From Spirodela intermedia (lineage: Eukaryota > Streptophyta > Magnoliopsida > Alismatales > Araceae): DNA of 64,000 bases. The DNA is taken from positions 5,359,721 to 5,423,720 of the forward strand of contig LR746270.1 in NCBI GenBank assembly GCA_902729315.2. Direction: 5' to 3'. Positions 27,830-41,379 of the stretch are shown here, piece after piece (position 1 is the first letter of the stretch; every line of letters starts with the position of its first letter). The notes beneath the pieces are model-generated. The model saw only the letters and a list, made by a program, of their open reading frames with translations. It was not told where the DNA came from and searched no databases. A program made the position numbers and the translations under genes.

Positions 27830-30800
27830 CCCGATTTTCCGTATTTTTTGTAAATTTATCAGTGAATAATGTAGAAACTCTTTCCCTCGCTTGTGAAGAA
27901 TATTTGGTGTTGTTTCTCCAGAAATTCCGTGTTTTAACTTGTATTACATACGTGTGGAAGATAGTTACTCCCCCACTCCTGTTTATCTATATGCGGGATC
28001 ATAAATTACTTATTTGGGCACAGTTTCACGTACTCAGGTACATTATTATTGATTTATATAAAAAATTAGTAACCACATGTATTTTATGTTTCAATTTATC
28101 CAGTCAACGGATAACATGACAGCACCTAATCTGGCACCAACTGGATCACCAAAGTATTGGCAGAGAACGACAGCAGTCCACCATATCATTGCTTACAAGG
28201 CAGAAACTAAAGGAAACTATATAATATACAGACGCCATGAATCTGCCAAGTTTCAAACCAAAATAACCTTTATATTATGAGCATTATGCTGTATCATCAA
28301 ATGTCAATTGCTACACGAATATGGAAAAAATGGAAATGATTACACAAACCGCTGATTTTTGGCATCAACGACCATCAAGCAAAAATATGTTCCAAAATGA
28401 AGGGCTGGTATAGTGAAAGGAGTTGACTGGAGAAACTATCCCAATCTTTCAGTGACAGATTAGTGGAAAAATGCTATACTATCATGATGGCAATCGCAGA
28501 GACAAGAAATAAGAAAGAAATGAATGTAAAAGAAACTTCAGAGAATACCAGTCTTAAATAACGCAAAACATCTGATAAGTAAATCCCGAAAGGCCTTCAG
28601 CAACAGAGGAAGGCTGATTATTCCAGCCAAACCATCTATTGACAAAGCAGCTTGCACAACACTGAGATCGTCATCTTGAAGACAACGTAGGATTGCATCC
28701 CGAACATTGATAAGTTTCTGGGGACATCACAACAAAATAGGAAAGTTAGGTCAGAAGATAAAACTCAAAAGGATATACAATGATAGTACATATTTCGCAA
28801 GATCAACAAGAAAATATATTTATTAAACACAGTAGACAATAGAGAACTCATAATCTGGAACACAGGTGAAACTAGTAGTGCTGGATGGTACCCGTGCATC
28901 AGTGTCTTTTTTTTCCAGTATGCGTGATGCAGATAATCCAGATAGAGCAGCTCGGCGAACCACCGACTGCAATAAAATAAATATTGAGAAGAAAGAAATC
29001 TGAGTCAAATGTCGGTAACTAGAGTAAAGATATGAGTGCAAAGGACAGATCATAACTATAATAAAAATAAAGAAACCTAGATATACAGCACTTAGAGTCC
29101 CAAGGAGCAACCTAGTCGTAAACAATCCCAAATAGGGATATCTACAAATGAGAAGCAAATGAATAAATAAAAATTTAGTAGCACGCTACCTTCGGATGTT
29201 CAAGAGCAAACCAAATCTTTGAATCAGAGATCTCGAGTGGCATGTCTAAACTTCCATCAATGATCAAGGATAGAGTCTTAGTAACGTCATCCTCTTCCTT
29301 GATGAATATTTTTGAGTTCTGTTAAAAAATTAAAAAAAGGAGTAAATAAATAGAAAAATGAGATGACTAGACTAGATAAGGTAGCAAAATGACCTCAAGG
29401 AATTTCCTAAGAGTTCCACGCCATTCAGATGGGTATGTCCTATCAATAGCAATCAAAATTTGTTTCACCCAACTCCCTTGAAAACAAAACAAAAAAAACC
29501 AAACTATGAGACATCTGCTTGATGCCAAAACTAAGAGAACCAAGAACTGAACAAAATCAAGCCATTAAAGTATGATATCACAACAATATAATATAAACTG
29601 AAAGACTGGAATGATCCGTAACCGAAAATATCCGAAATGAGTACGGTGCTGAATGGACAGAGAACAGACAACTCCACCTAAGAAAAGTAAAGATGAAAAG
29701 GCATAATTTGAACCGGTACCTGCTTCAGGTAGGTCATTAATGTTAACACTACGTGCCCATCTCACACTAAAAGAGAGCACCTTAGATGCCACAGTGTCAA
29801 TAAAACCTTCCATCGGGACAGTTTCTATGATGGTAGATAACATGCGACAGCAAGAAACATCTGATGGGCTGCAGACAAAAAGACTAATTTTCAGACAATA
29901 TAGAAAAAAAAAAATTGAGATAAATCACTTTACCTGTAATCAATCAATGCTTCTAAAAAGAATAACAAGAACTTCGTGATGTTGAACTCTTGTGATAAAC
30001 TTTTAACCACCACAGCAAAATCCCTTCGAGAATAACAGAGAAAAACGTTCCTCAGAAGAAGTGACTAAAAAAATCGCCAAATAGAATTTTACTGGATGGA
30101 ACACAAGCAACAGACGCCACTGTAACATACCTAATTTCAATCAAACACTTCAAAGCCTTTTTTGGAAAAACTGAGAGAGACTGCGTCTACACAGAAAAAG
30201 CAGAAATCAGCTCAGAGAGTGACTAAAAATAAGACTATTTTGTTTTAATTTAGATGATGTCAGTAAAAAATTACCTTAAACAGTTGTTAACATGATACGT
30301 CAATAAAATACAGAATAAAAAAAATGTTTCATACAGTTATGGGCACGAAGATCACTCATTGGGATCTAAATCTTTTACAGTAAAGACATTTCAATACACT
30401 GAATAACAATCAGGGGAAGAGTCTGTATATTTCTAAGAAAAGTCATTATTGCAACTTGTAAAGTGAAATAATGACTTTATGAGCAAGAGACTAAAACCTG
30501 ATAACTCAAAGATCACATCCCACCAGCAGCTCAAAATGCGAAAGTGCACAAGAAATGTTTCAATTAAAACAATAAGGCATACCTGTACAATATTAACAAT
30601 AGTCATCAAAGCCATATGAAGCCATGGCACACCAGACAACTCTTTTGCATCTTGTTGTACCATCCTTCCAATAACGTAAAGCAAATTATTTGAAAGCTTT
30701 GGAGAAAGTGTGGCTCTACTAGCCACTAAACCCACAACCATTAATGCACCTGCCTGAAATAAATAAAGCACTACGATTTCGTCAGATAACCAATCAAGCA

Positions 30801-33582
30801 CAGAGATAAAAAAAAAAACTATCAAATCTACAATCAATAAAGCAATTAGGTTTATCAATATTTCCTGAAAAGAGTATTATTAGAAACTTATAAGTAAAAG
30901 GGACATCCTAGAAGATTCTTGTAAGAAATATTAATGCTAAAATTGTGCATTTTTATGCAATCACATGAGACATAAAGAGGAACTTAAGAGTCTTGAGATG
31001 CTTCTATCTCAATTTAATCAGGAGGCATATTGATCACATTTCTTTTCTTCCAAATTCAGATAAGAATGTTTCATTCTTCACCACTGATAGCCTGCCACCT
31101 TAGATCTACATATTTATGCAATAGTTAGACTAACGTATTTCATTTTAAAAGTCAGGGATGATGCTTGATTACTCTGTGCTTATCTTCCATTTTGATTTCA
31201 AGATTTCTGGGACATTTCTTTTTCCCCATCAACATGTCAACTCACTACTTGAGAGGTTAATTATACTGTTCCTTCTTTGGCCATTATAGACCTAGTTGTT
31301 TTCCTTATGGATAATGATAAGCAAAATTAGATTCTATTATAGATGCCATCAGGTACTGATTAATTGCACTCTATATTTTGGCCTACTTATACTTGTCATA
31401 ATAATATTGAAACAGAGGATTTATTTGATAAAATTGTTTCACATATAAAACATTATATTCATGCTCAAGTTTCTTTCACTGCACTTTTCATGATCTTCCC
31501 AGGCAAAAGGGATATTGAAAAAGGTTTGATGCAGTTCATGAATGAGATGTATGAGAGAAAGACTATTCGAGGGATGCCAGCAAAACTTTGTTAGCAGAAG
31601 ATAGTAAGACTTGACATAAATTGTGGAGAAATTAAAGGTAGAATGGACGATTTAGAAAGGAAAATTTATTTCCTATAGAAGGGACTTAACTTGCAAAATT
31701 TTAGAATATTAGAATATCTGCAAGATAGCATTTCAGCATAGAGACTTACTGTAGCATAGTTTGTCACGACATTAGTCAGAAAATAATATGAAGACAAAGA
31801 AAATGGATAATGGATATCATCAGCATTAAATTTCAACATAGAGTTTTCACTAAATGGCTAAGAAAATTGAGAACCAAGGATGGCGATCCATGGCTAAAAG
31901 TTAACAAAGAAAGTATATCAAGAGGCAAGAGTATTATGTTATTTGGGCATGGCGCATGGTAAATTAACTACTGTTTCCATGGCATAACTCAGGTATGTCA
32001 AAACGACGTCATTGAGACAACAGTGCTTGATGATCTAACTCGATATATTATTCAATTATCCATGTGTTCCCAATAAACGTACACATCATACATATGTTCA
32101 GTCTTTATCTGAATTATAGATAAATCTTTAAATTATAACCCATAATTCCACAGCATCAAGTCAATTCTTCATACACCTTTAATCATATCCAGTGAATACA
32201 ATGCAATGCAATAAGATAGCCAACGCTGCAAAAATCAGATGCTAACAGAAATTTACAAAAGAAACTGCTTTCTTTCTGAATAATTTTTTCAGATGAAGTT
32301 TGTGATATATTTATCAAATATACATCTTAAAGAAATGTTGATTAAAAATAAGATAAACAGATAGAAAACAGACATAATTCTTCAATTGAACTACATTGGG
32401 ACCTTGCTGTCTTGACCTCCATCCACCTCTGGATTAAGTCCAGAAAATATAAAAGGTATGACCCTCTTGACAGTATCATCGTCCAGCTGCTGAGTGGCAC
32501 CTAACGCCTCAACAATGACTGCGGTACAGAAGCAGACGACCACCTTTGAATGACAGAACACTTTTGTCGGCAATGCCTGAAATAAGATGCTCAGGCTTAT
32601 CAGACAGACATTCAGCACAATTGATTGAGAAAAAGATTACGACAAGGGCAATTAGAATCATGATACCCACATAGTTGCATAACGCCTCAAGAACTCCTTT
32701 ATCACGTATACACTGCTGCACTATAACTTTCCTTGGAGGTGGCGCTCCGGATGACTTAACAGCCTCCAGAAATCCCCATTTGTTATTTCTACACCGACAA
32801 CAAATGTGGTCATGAGAACTGAACTAGATGGAGAAAAAACAGAAGAAAACACGCCACATTCTATCTCACCCGAACTCCAATAGCTGAACGATCCTCACAA
32901 AAGCGTGGGTATCATGGTGAGGCAATGCGCACAGAATCAGGTCCTCAGCATTGAATACGTGCACCCTGAACAACGATAGAGCCATGTAAATTCGAGCACA
33001 ATCATTACGCGACTAAAACAATGAATTTGACAGGGCGGCGCAATTAAGATATAAATTCCAGGTGGAATGGGATTAAAAAGCAAGCGTACCGAAATCTCCT
33101 TATCAGATATTCAAGTGTCTTGAGAGCAGCTGGCAGCTGCATGTATCCAGAGAGCAGTCTCAGATATGAAGAAACAGACTTGTTGAGCTTCAACTCATCC
33201 TTGGGTTCCATCTTCTCCCTGTCCAAATCGAGACTCGTGTGGCTGAAGAGCGTGCTCCTGTAGCTCCCGAACCGGGCATCCTGAACGACCAGAACATCCA
33301 GACCTGCACGTTCCTCAACGGGAAAGATCAATCACGAGTCCCCCCCCCAACCGACCCAACACATGCAAAATAAACGGACACCTGCGGTCGAAAAAAGTTA
33401 GGCGACCCGGGTTGAGACTCACCGGAGATGGCAATGGGGAGAATAGTCCGAAGGTCGATGTCCGCCGCCTCCCTGGGGTCGAACAGCACGGAAGGTCGCG
33501 TGACGGGTCTCCTGCTAAGGTCCTCGCGGCCCCTAAGGCTGGCCCTGATGGCCTGCAGCTGAGCCTCTATCGACGTCGCCAT
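7625..33582 (-). CDS. UTP10/HEATR1 (BAP28) small-subunit processome protein, 39 exons
   Basis: Large HEAT-repeat scaffold of the t-UTP part of the small-subunit processome. In yeast, human and Arabidopsis relatives it supports rRNA transcription and 18S pre-rRNA processing in the nucleolus. The start (33582) gives MATSIEAQLQAIRASL, then LSGYMQLPAALKTLEYLIRR and VIVQQCIRDKGVLEAL, all typical of plant UTP10. The end (7625) gives EDVEFPIKSLAQGIL and SLSGESLQQYL. I joined 39 exons by GT-AG sites and reading phase; the sum is 6447 nt, 2148 residues, close to human HEATR1. The N-terminal U3snoRNP10 region lies around residues 200-350 and the BP28CT domain around 1850-2015. No in-frame stop or frameshift was needed, so the gene looks intact. 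Several donors are weak (GTCCCA after exon 5, GTCATT after 10, GTCTAT after 21). The longest introns are 16 (3.6 kb) and 22 (2.5 kb). Exon coordinates are in the six block entries that follow. Confidence 0.95.
11681..14193 (-). CDS. UTP10/HEATR1 exons 28-33 (residues 1146-1512)
   Basis: Exons: 14193-13994, 13909-13699, 13620-13438, 12751-12656, 12162-12095, 12023-11681. Landmarks are KIKRKKQSVLQTFLGG (a basic, possibly nucleolar-targeting stretch), QAILVILQDITDSVLS, ISALVPCWLSTSNNIKNLLQ and LPEIIEDRRLALTVHLLR joined to TLGEKSSLGVIVALLF. Intron 32 is only 71 nt. All joints keep phase. Confidence 0.87.
14920..15506 (+). pseudogene. antisense pseudogene-like segment inside UTP10 intron 27
   Basis: Within the 1.5-kb intron 27 the plus strand has a less AT-rich stretch that reads as protein in pieces. 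These are VEEEEKRRFPVRPLVKSFDD, then RDRYLFCEVKGINKPDF, then after a frame change QSRRDRNLFSDVRMILDHLR ending at a TGA near 15506. The pieces sit in different frames and are broken by stops, as expected for a decayed gene copy. I do not recognise the parent family. It could also be chance open reading in a unique intron. Confidence 0.35.
15726..18014 (-). CDS. UTP10/HEATR1 exons 23-27 (residues 972-1145)
   Basis: Exons: 18014-17939, 17797-17621, 17497-17426, 17320-17216, 15815-15726. Landmarks are TFVLASGLKLSSYGK, LLDELLNKRKQYYFGRDP, ETEIQILCLLLE, GGPSFDSIDCLIEALK, QPCIAILRSLTSSFYG and EELFGNLVFLYR. Exon 26 contains an internal CAG-GTATTA that looks like a donor, but splicing there breaks the frame; reading through keeps the conserved sequence. 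Exon 27 ends AAT-GTTCGT, a weak donor. Confidence 0.85.
19210..19500. repeat. imperfect tandem duplication in UTP10 intron 22
   Basis: Two diverged copies offset by about 163 bp share the word order GAGACTA..., a TTATTATC segment, AACATCA/AACGCTA, AAGGATGAGA/AAGATGGGCGG, and CCTCAcAA/CCTCATAA, ending near TATACAA. The first copy starts near 19230 and the second near 19394. Confidence 0.45.
20018..20039. repeat. perfect 10-bp inverted repeat with 2-nt loop
   Basis: The arms TCACCAGTGA and TCACTGGTGA are perfect reverse complements separated by AA, inside UTP10 intron 22. No flanking element was recognised. Confidence 0.9.
20518..21945 (-). CDS. UTP10/HEATR1 exons 17-22 (residues 705-971)
   Basis: Exons: 21945-21845, 21749-21600, 21504-21348, 21154-21003, 20838-20757, 20677-20518. 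Landmarks are VCHLALKQEWQNL, WLSILEDLFVFFVTSSAKHA, FLICFPSLLIRLSDENK, MRIAAMECMEELYKLLQ and LSDANFLSSFLASVF. The exon 21 donor is ATG-GTCTAT, which is weak; the alternative of reading through meets a stop. Exon 17 follows the gene's longest intron (25502-21946). Confidence 0.85.
25503..30186 (-). CDS. UTP10/HEATR1 exons 7-16 (residues 312-704)
   Basis: Exons: 30186-30131, 30023-29934, 29868-29720, 29476-29394, 29318-29190, 28966-28892, 28717-28549, 27227-27085, 27009-26902, 25680-25503. Landmarks in order are VFPKKALKCLIEIR, FNITKFLLFFLEALIDY, MLSTIIETVP, SEWRGTLRKFLE, SVVRRAALSGLSAS, LRCLQDDDLSVVQAAL and LLLQAILIHK. These are helical HEAT-type segments. All joints keep phase. Intron 13 (about 1.3 kb) holds a (TA)n tract. 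Confidence 0.88.
27793..27827. repeat. (TA)n microsatellite in UTP10 intron 13
   Basis: About 17 uninterrupted TA units. Confidence 0.97.
30583..33582 (-). CDS. UTP10/HEATR1 exons 1-6 (residues 1-311)
   Basis: Exons read leftwards: 33582-33423, 33303-33090, 32965-32870, 32788-32671, 32576-32403, 30753-30583. They encode the N-terminal HEAT region up to VPWLHMALMTIVNIVQ. Phases at the junctions are 1, 2, 2, 0, 0, 0 and every joint keeps the frame. Intron 5 is about 1.65 kb. The exon 5 donor (AAG then GTCCCA) is the weakest site, but the next exon continues the conserved AGALMVVG segment in phase. Confidence 0.9.
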
Positions 33583-33759
33583 GGCGGATGCGAAGGATAC
33601 AGAGCTCAGCGCATATGGCGGCGATTCGTCGTGTTGGGTTGCAGAAAAACCCCGAGGTTCCTAAGGGGCCTCCAGCAAACCCTGACGTCGACCCAAACAC
33701 CGGCAGGGCGGGAGGCGGCGGCTATACTTATTCAATCCGACTTCACCGGTTCGGGGAGG

Positions 33760-33767
33760 TAGGGTTT
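33760..33767 (-). promoter_or_regulatory. telo-box upstream of UTP10
   Basis: TAGGGTTT on the plus strand, AAACCCTA read towards the gene, about 178 bp before the start codon. Identity is seen directly; activity is inferred. Confidence 0.55.
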
Positions 33768-33849
33768 ATACGGTGCAAATGCCTCCGGAAGGGAGGGCCT
33801 ATTTAAAAAATCCATAAACCAATTGCCATCCGAAACGTGGCACGTCATG

Positions 33850-33888
33850 AGCCCACGTCAACCCAAGAGATCAAAAAATAAGTGGGCT
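33850..33888. promoter_or_regulatory. pair of site II (TGGGCT) elements upstream of UTP10
   Basis: AGCCCA at 33850-33855 and TGGGCT at 33883-33888 form an inverted pair about 270-300 bp before the UTP10 start codon. Such elements are bound by TCP factors in promoters of ribosomal and cell-growth genes. Confidence 0.5.
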
Positions 33889-34181
33889 CACGCCAAAAAC
33901 CACTTGTGCACATCAGAGAGAGTGAGAGAGGAAGAGAGAGAGGACAGCTTGCCCTTCATTCTACACACGAGAGAGAAAGAGAAGGCAAGGAAGAGAAACC
34001 CACGGAAAACATGGCACAAACAAGCAGCACATCAGGCTGTCTGTCATTGATCCGAATGAGGGTACATACGAAGAACAGGAGGGACAGTTCGGGGGGGCAA
34101 ACTCGTTGCTTGCAACTGGAAATGCCCATCCTTAAGAAGGGAGGAACAGGCTGGGAAAACAGCTACAATTGCAATTCTGGC

Positions 34182-34204
34182 AAATAAATAAATAAATAAA
34201 TAAA
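34182..34204. repeat. (AAAT)n microsatellite
   Basis: Five to six AAAT units in the spacer between the UTP10 and cysteine protease genes. Confidence 0.9.
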
Positions 34205-34718
34205 GTCAACAATAATGAGTTACACGTGTCTCTTTTCAAGGGAGGGTGGCTTGACTGGAAAGTAGCCCTGATCAAAACAATTGCCAGGCCAGCTGTGTCA
34301 TATCGGGTTGACTTATTACCAGGCCACTGACCCATCCGGAAGAGTCAGCGTTCTTCACCATCAGTGCTTTTCACTTGCTTGTTGTATATAAAGACTGGAG
34401 AAGAAAAATCCTTGCCCAAAAGGGCATCATGATCATTATTATTATTACTATTATCGACATTGTACCATAAATTGGATACGAGAACCTAGTTTCTTGGAGG
34501 AACAGCAATCTTGAGCATTGAGACATTGGAATAATGCGAGCCCAGAAAGCCTCCCAGACACACCAGACCTGGGGATCAACCCACAGGCCAGTGCAGATAA
34601 ATCAAACCGGTCGGGAGAAGACAAAAGCCCCTCTAACGAGGTCCCCCAGATAAATGAGCCGAAAGCATATAACTTGGAACATATTCCATGATGAAGAACA
34701 ATGAAGAAGGGCGCATGA

Positions 34719-36813
<2,095 letters not shown>

Positions 36814-36920
36814 GGCGATCTCGGGCACGAGGGATTGAAATGGAAGAAGCAGGGGAAGATGGAGCGATCCTCCAGCTTCTCGCTCCTGCGTTCTCCCCTC
36901 CTCCCTGCAACTGCCGTCCA

Positions 36921-36926
36921 TATATA
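36921..36926 (-). promoter_or_regulatory. TATA box of the cysteine protease gene
   Basis: TATATA about 110 bp before the chosen start codon, directly preceded (in gene orientation) by a CT repeat. Its position supports the internal start at 36813 over the in-frame ATG at 36957. Confidence 0.65.
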
Positions 36927-36966
36927 GGAGAGAGAGAGAGAGTATAGCGTGCTCCAATTGGATTTA

Positions 36967-36976
36967 GACACGTGTC
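36967..36976. promoter_or_regulatory. palindromic G-box/ABRE-like site
   Basis: GACACGTGTC, a perfect palindrome with a CACGTG core, about 155 bp before the protease start codon. RD19-type genes are named for dehydration response, and bZIP or bHLH binding here would fit, but function is inferred. An ACCGAC (DRE/CRT core, minus strand) lies further up at 37164-37159. Confidence 0.5.
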
Positions 36977-37310
36977 GATACTGTTTTAAAAACTACCTCC
37001 TGGCGCTCTTCCCGTGTCGGATCATTACCCGTTATCCTTACCGAATGACCAAATCCGCATCGTGAGGATCAAGGATCCGAGATCGTCAGCATCACTTACC
37101 GTCCGTCCGCTGGATGGCGCATTCCGTGCCGTTGGATCTGGATCGAGGACCCGTAGCCGTCGGTAGGACGACAAAGACGCGGCCGAACGGAAGGATCGCG
37201 TGAACCCGAACGAGGCATATGGGACTAAACACGTTGCGCCAGGAGATCCGTGAAAGGGGATGGACGGTTCGGATCCTTCTCGGAGGGTGAGCCATTGCTA
37301 TCCAGAAAGG
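36977..37310 (-). promoter_or_regulatory. GC-rich upstream region of the cysteine protease gene
   Basis: About 330 bp with high CpG content and repeated GGATC/GATCC words, ending abruptly at AT-rich DNA near 37310. No coding frame is convincing. It is most simply the distal promoter. Confidence 0.45.
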
Positions 37311-39013
37311 GAGATATTTCCCTCATTTTAAAAATTTAATGAAAAACATATTTATGCTTCCATTAACGCCTTTTCTTTGAAAGGCGAGCACCCGAATATA
37401 ATATCTCAGGGGCCTTATTCTTCACTTCATAGACGTTAATGTAAATGAACCCGAATATTTATGCCCTTATTCATATCATAATCCCTATGTTACCAAAAAT
37501 ATACTTTTTATATAGTTAACCTTCACTAAGTTCTCCACATGAAGATTGCTCAGAAATATATCATCTTTGCTTATAACCTAAGGTCTCACGTCACAAGCTA
37601 ATTATTATAATTAAGATCATTTTTCATAAACAGCATGTTTATTTTGTGAATCTTATTTTACTCAAAAAGGAAGTCTTATTTTGTGATCAATAATATCAAT
37701 GGGCTGAGGGAGACTAAAGTACAGCTTGATCTATCTTGAAGTCAATTTCATGCGACAAAGATTGTGCCAAACTTCAGAAGATCACATGATAACTGTGTGA
37801 CACTAAGATTGGGCCTATGATTCCGCACCTTTTCCACCTCGTGTATGCAAGAAAACCCCCCCTCTTGTTTTTAGTTGACTAAGGTGTTTTCATATTAATG
37901 CAATGTAGCCAAATTTTCATGAAATATGAAATGTAGGTGCTACAATTAATGTTATTTAGTTTTCTTCTTGGTATATATATATGAAAGGAGAATTTTCTAC
38001 AATGAGCCAAATTCAAACATGAATCTTATAACTAAAGAGGTGTTTTTGAGATCCTCCTAATCATTTGGAGAATAAAGAATGAAGAAAAATATAACCTTAC
38101 ATGTTTTAATAGACATCTTATATCTATTCATTTAACTATTAGCATGATTTCTCTTCAATTTCAAACATGATATGTGAAAATGGTCATTTAATATTTATCC
38201 AAAGTTTTATAAGACTTCAAATTCTGATCAACTTCATAAATGTGCCTTGGTTTCAACCAAAAGTACATAAAAAGTTATTAAAATTTTGTAGTAGATTGAG
38301 AACTTACTTGGGAATTATTTTGTTGATTGCATTTAATTATAAGCATTGGATTTAGCATACACCATATGGTTGAATTTGGTTATGGAAGTTGGTATATATA
38401 TATGTGTACCAGAAGGTGATGGATATTAATTAAATGTGGATATGTTATCTGATGAGGACATTGAAGATGGAGACATCCCAAATATGGGATGGGGTATCTT
38501 TGTACTTGATTCTGAAAATCATAATTTTAAAACATTTAAAGCATCAACTAAGATTAGAAAAACATGTGATCTAATGAAAAATATATGTGACAATACATTA
38601 TGATGGAGATTTTATGAATGTCACAATGATAGTATGAACCACTTAGAAATAACAAAAATGTAATGTTATCATCTGCCATGATGTGCTAGAATCTGAAGTG
38701 AAAATGATAGGATATAAAACAAGGTTAGAGAGTTTAATATTTAGGATTTAAGTGAGATGGGGATGGAATATGAGGGAGATTAAAAAGTAATAATATAGAT
38801 GTACATTGAAATATGTTAAGAGCATAATCATTTATATCTTTGGAACATGTGAACACAACATGTTTATGATTAGATTCAAGTTGATGTTTGATGAAAGACA
38901 GAGACCTAGAGATGTAAATGTTTTAGTCTTTATCTCATTTAAATTTATCTTACCCAAAAGTTGAAGAGTTTAAGTTTTCATGGGGTTGAGTTTGTTTGAA
39001 AGCTCATTCTATG

Positions 39014-39298
39014 TTCATGTTTTGGCCAGCAAAATGATTTGAAAGATTTCTCTTGGCCTAATGGCATTCGCGTTGGAGTTGTAGAGATTGATCTCTTATT
39101 TGGCCATATTAGGCTTTATTGGGCTCTTGAACTAGTACATGGATCCAGTTCTATGGCCCCATTTGTTTTATTTTCATGTTTTCGCCAGCAAAATCACCGC
39201 GAAAGATTTCTTTAGGCCTAGTGAGGTTCATGTTGGAGTTGAAGAGATTGGTCTCCTATCGGGACATGTGAGGTTTCATTGGGCTCTTCAATAAGTAC
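39014..39298 (+). repeat. imperfect tandem duplication, period about 159 bp
   Basis: Two copies of a roughly 125-bp unit start at 39014 and 39173. Shared words include TTCATGTTTT, GCCAGCAAAAT, GAAAGATTTCT, GTTGGAGTTG, AGAGATTG and ATTGGGCTCTT. Divergence is moderate, mostly substitutions. Confidence 0.8.
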
Positions 39299-39527
39299 TT
39301 GAGAAATTTTTTTTAATTTTTGGGGAATATTTGTCCTCTATCTCCATGAAACTTTACCATGGTCTTGTATTTAAGAGGAAGGTCCTCAACCATCTCATGT
39401 AACCAAGGTGTGAAATGTGTTTTGGCACCAAATGGCTATAAAGGTCAATTTTTAGAAGGAACCTTAATCTATTTATGACCATGGACATAAGAGTTTCTTC
39501 CAACCATGTAAGTCTAGTGTCTACCTT

Positions 39528-39530
<3 letters not shown>

Positions 39531-39571
<41 letters not shown>
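39531..39571. repeat. (CT)n microsatellite
   Basis: About 20 uninterrupted CT units in intergenic DNA. Confidence 0.97.
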
Positions 39572-39574
<3 letters not shown>

Positions 39575-41379
39575 TTCTATTGTGTTTCATCTTGCATCAA
39601 ACCCACTATGCAAGAAGGGAAAATAAGAATGCTCTAAACCCGAACACAATTCATTAGGAGCAAATGCACTTCTAATACACATACCCCCACCTTTTACCCT
39701 TTGATGCACTTGTTATCACTAGGCATAAAATTTGTTATCATTTGCATGTCTTATTAGACATTCTTTTCTAGGCTTTAGCCTCATAGGAACACACTTATTG
39801 ACTTATTTTTTAAGCTTTTCTCATCTTACAAGAAATTGAATCTAAATTATATTCATAATAATGTTAGATTTAAAGTCACACTTCAACTAAAAATGGGGAC
39901 TTGGATTGATCTTATCCTAGTTTAACTTTAATCAATCATTCTAATTTTCTTGATATTGTTACTTTGATTATAAATTGTTTTGAATTTTGAGATCTAAAGT
40001 GGGAATACTCAAATATTTTTATAGTGATTTGGCTCAAATATATGTACACTTTTTAAAAATATCATATTCTTGGGTTCAACTAAATCAAACCTTTAGCCAA
40101 CAACTACAAATCATCAAGCTCAGTTTGCACATAATTTATCCCAAAAATTCTCATCTACATTCACATCTCTAAGTGGGACAAAGTTGATTATAGGTATCAA
40201 GTCCTTTTATGTGATTAAGCCTAGACTTAAACATCAATATATCTCACATATTATAAATAAAATATTAATTATTGTGATTTTTTTTCAAAATTTGATGGAT
40301 ACTTGAAACATGTATAAAAATTTAATGGAGGTCTATTTAATTATACTTGATTTTCTTTTTCCTCTTCACATTGAGAAGTTATCTAATTTCTGAAGAAATT
40401 GGCACTATAATATTGTTGAGGAAGATCACCATTGGATCAGAATTTTTTTTCAACTCAGTATCTTTTAGCTGTTGGACCAAGCTTCAATAATGACTCATAT
40501 TGAATGTAATTATTTTTTTAATTAAGAAAATAGTAATTTAATAGTTTGGAAAGATCAATGATCATTGTTCAAGAGAGGTTAGCCATTGGACAAAGGCTGA
40601 ATTTATAGAGACATTAGAGATGCAACATTTTCTTATATTATGCCATTGTTGGATGTTAAAAACAATTAAAAATTTGGGTGGTTGGAAAATAATATAATAC
40701 ATCATTTAAGGTTGAAATAGTAATTTTAGCCATTACTCGTTAATTTGCATACCATAATTTTTTGGTTCTGAAGTATTTGATAAAAATCTACTAATAGTAA
40801 AATGAAATTGTAAATACATCAGTAAATCAATTCATAATTTTATAACTAAATTATATATAAATAGTCTCAAATAAAACGTGAATATGAATAATTCTCAAAT
40901 GACATTAAATAAAATTAAGAAAATTCTGAATGGCTATTTGAATAGTGCATTAGTTGTTAAATTATTTCTCGTATAAAATGATCACAAATAATAATTTAAA
41001 TTTTATATATCTAGTTTACATCTTGTATACTAACTAAACTTTCATATTAATATTTTAGTTCTAGTATTTTGTAAAATATAATGTCAAATCATTATGATTA
41101 GTGCATGACATTTCACGAGAATTGTTGAAATAAAATATTTGTACAAGTTTTTGTCTAATATACTAAATTTTTATTACTAGAAAATCATTTCTTACAATCA
41201 TTCTTGATTGAGAAATGATTGGTTAAATCCATCCTATTTAAATGGACACTCAAGGTTTTTTAAAATTGTACTAATATTAGTTAAAAAATAATTTTGAATT
41301 ATCATAGGTCACCAAAGTAATGACGATTAATTATAAAATAATTATACTATGTCAAGTAGCACAACAAAAAACCTTAGTA

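Larger units (their letters stand above)
33583..34440 (-). promoter_or_regulatory. upstream region of UTP10 with telo-box and site II elements
   Basis: Spacer between the UTP10 start codon (33582) and the 3' end of the cysteine protease gene; both genes are on the minus strand. Read on the minus strand it has a telo-box AAACCCTA at 33767-33760 and a TGGGCT site II element at 33855-33850. A second TGGGCT lies on the plus strand at 33883-33888. Telo-boxes plus site II elements are characteristic of plant ribosome-biogenesis gene promoters. ACGTGGC and two ACGTCA cores lie at about 33835-33860. The rest is GA-rich (33915-33990) with an (AAAT)n tract at 34182-34204. Confidence 0.6.

Noticed and set aside
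31364-31594. 76-codon plus-strand frame in UTP10 intron 5
   Set aside because: Single short frame, no family recognised and no second exon; insufficient to call a nested gene.
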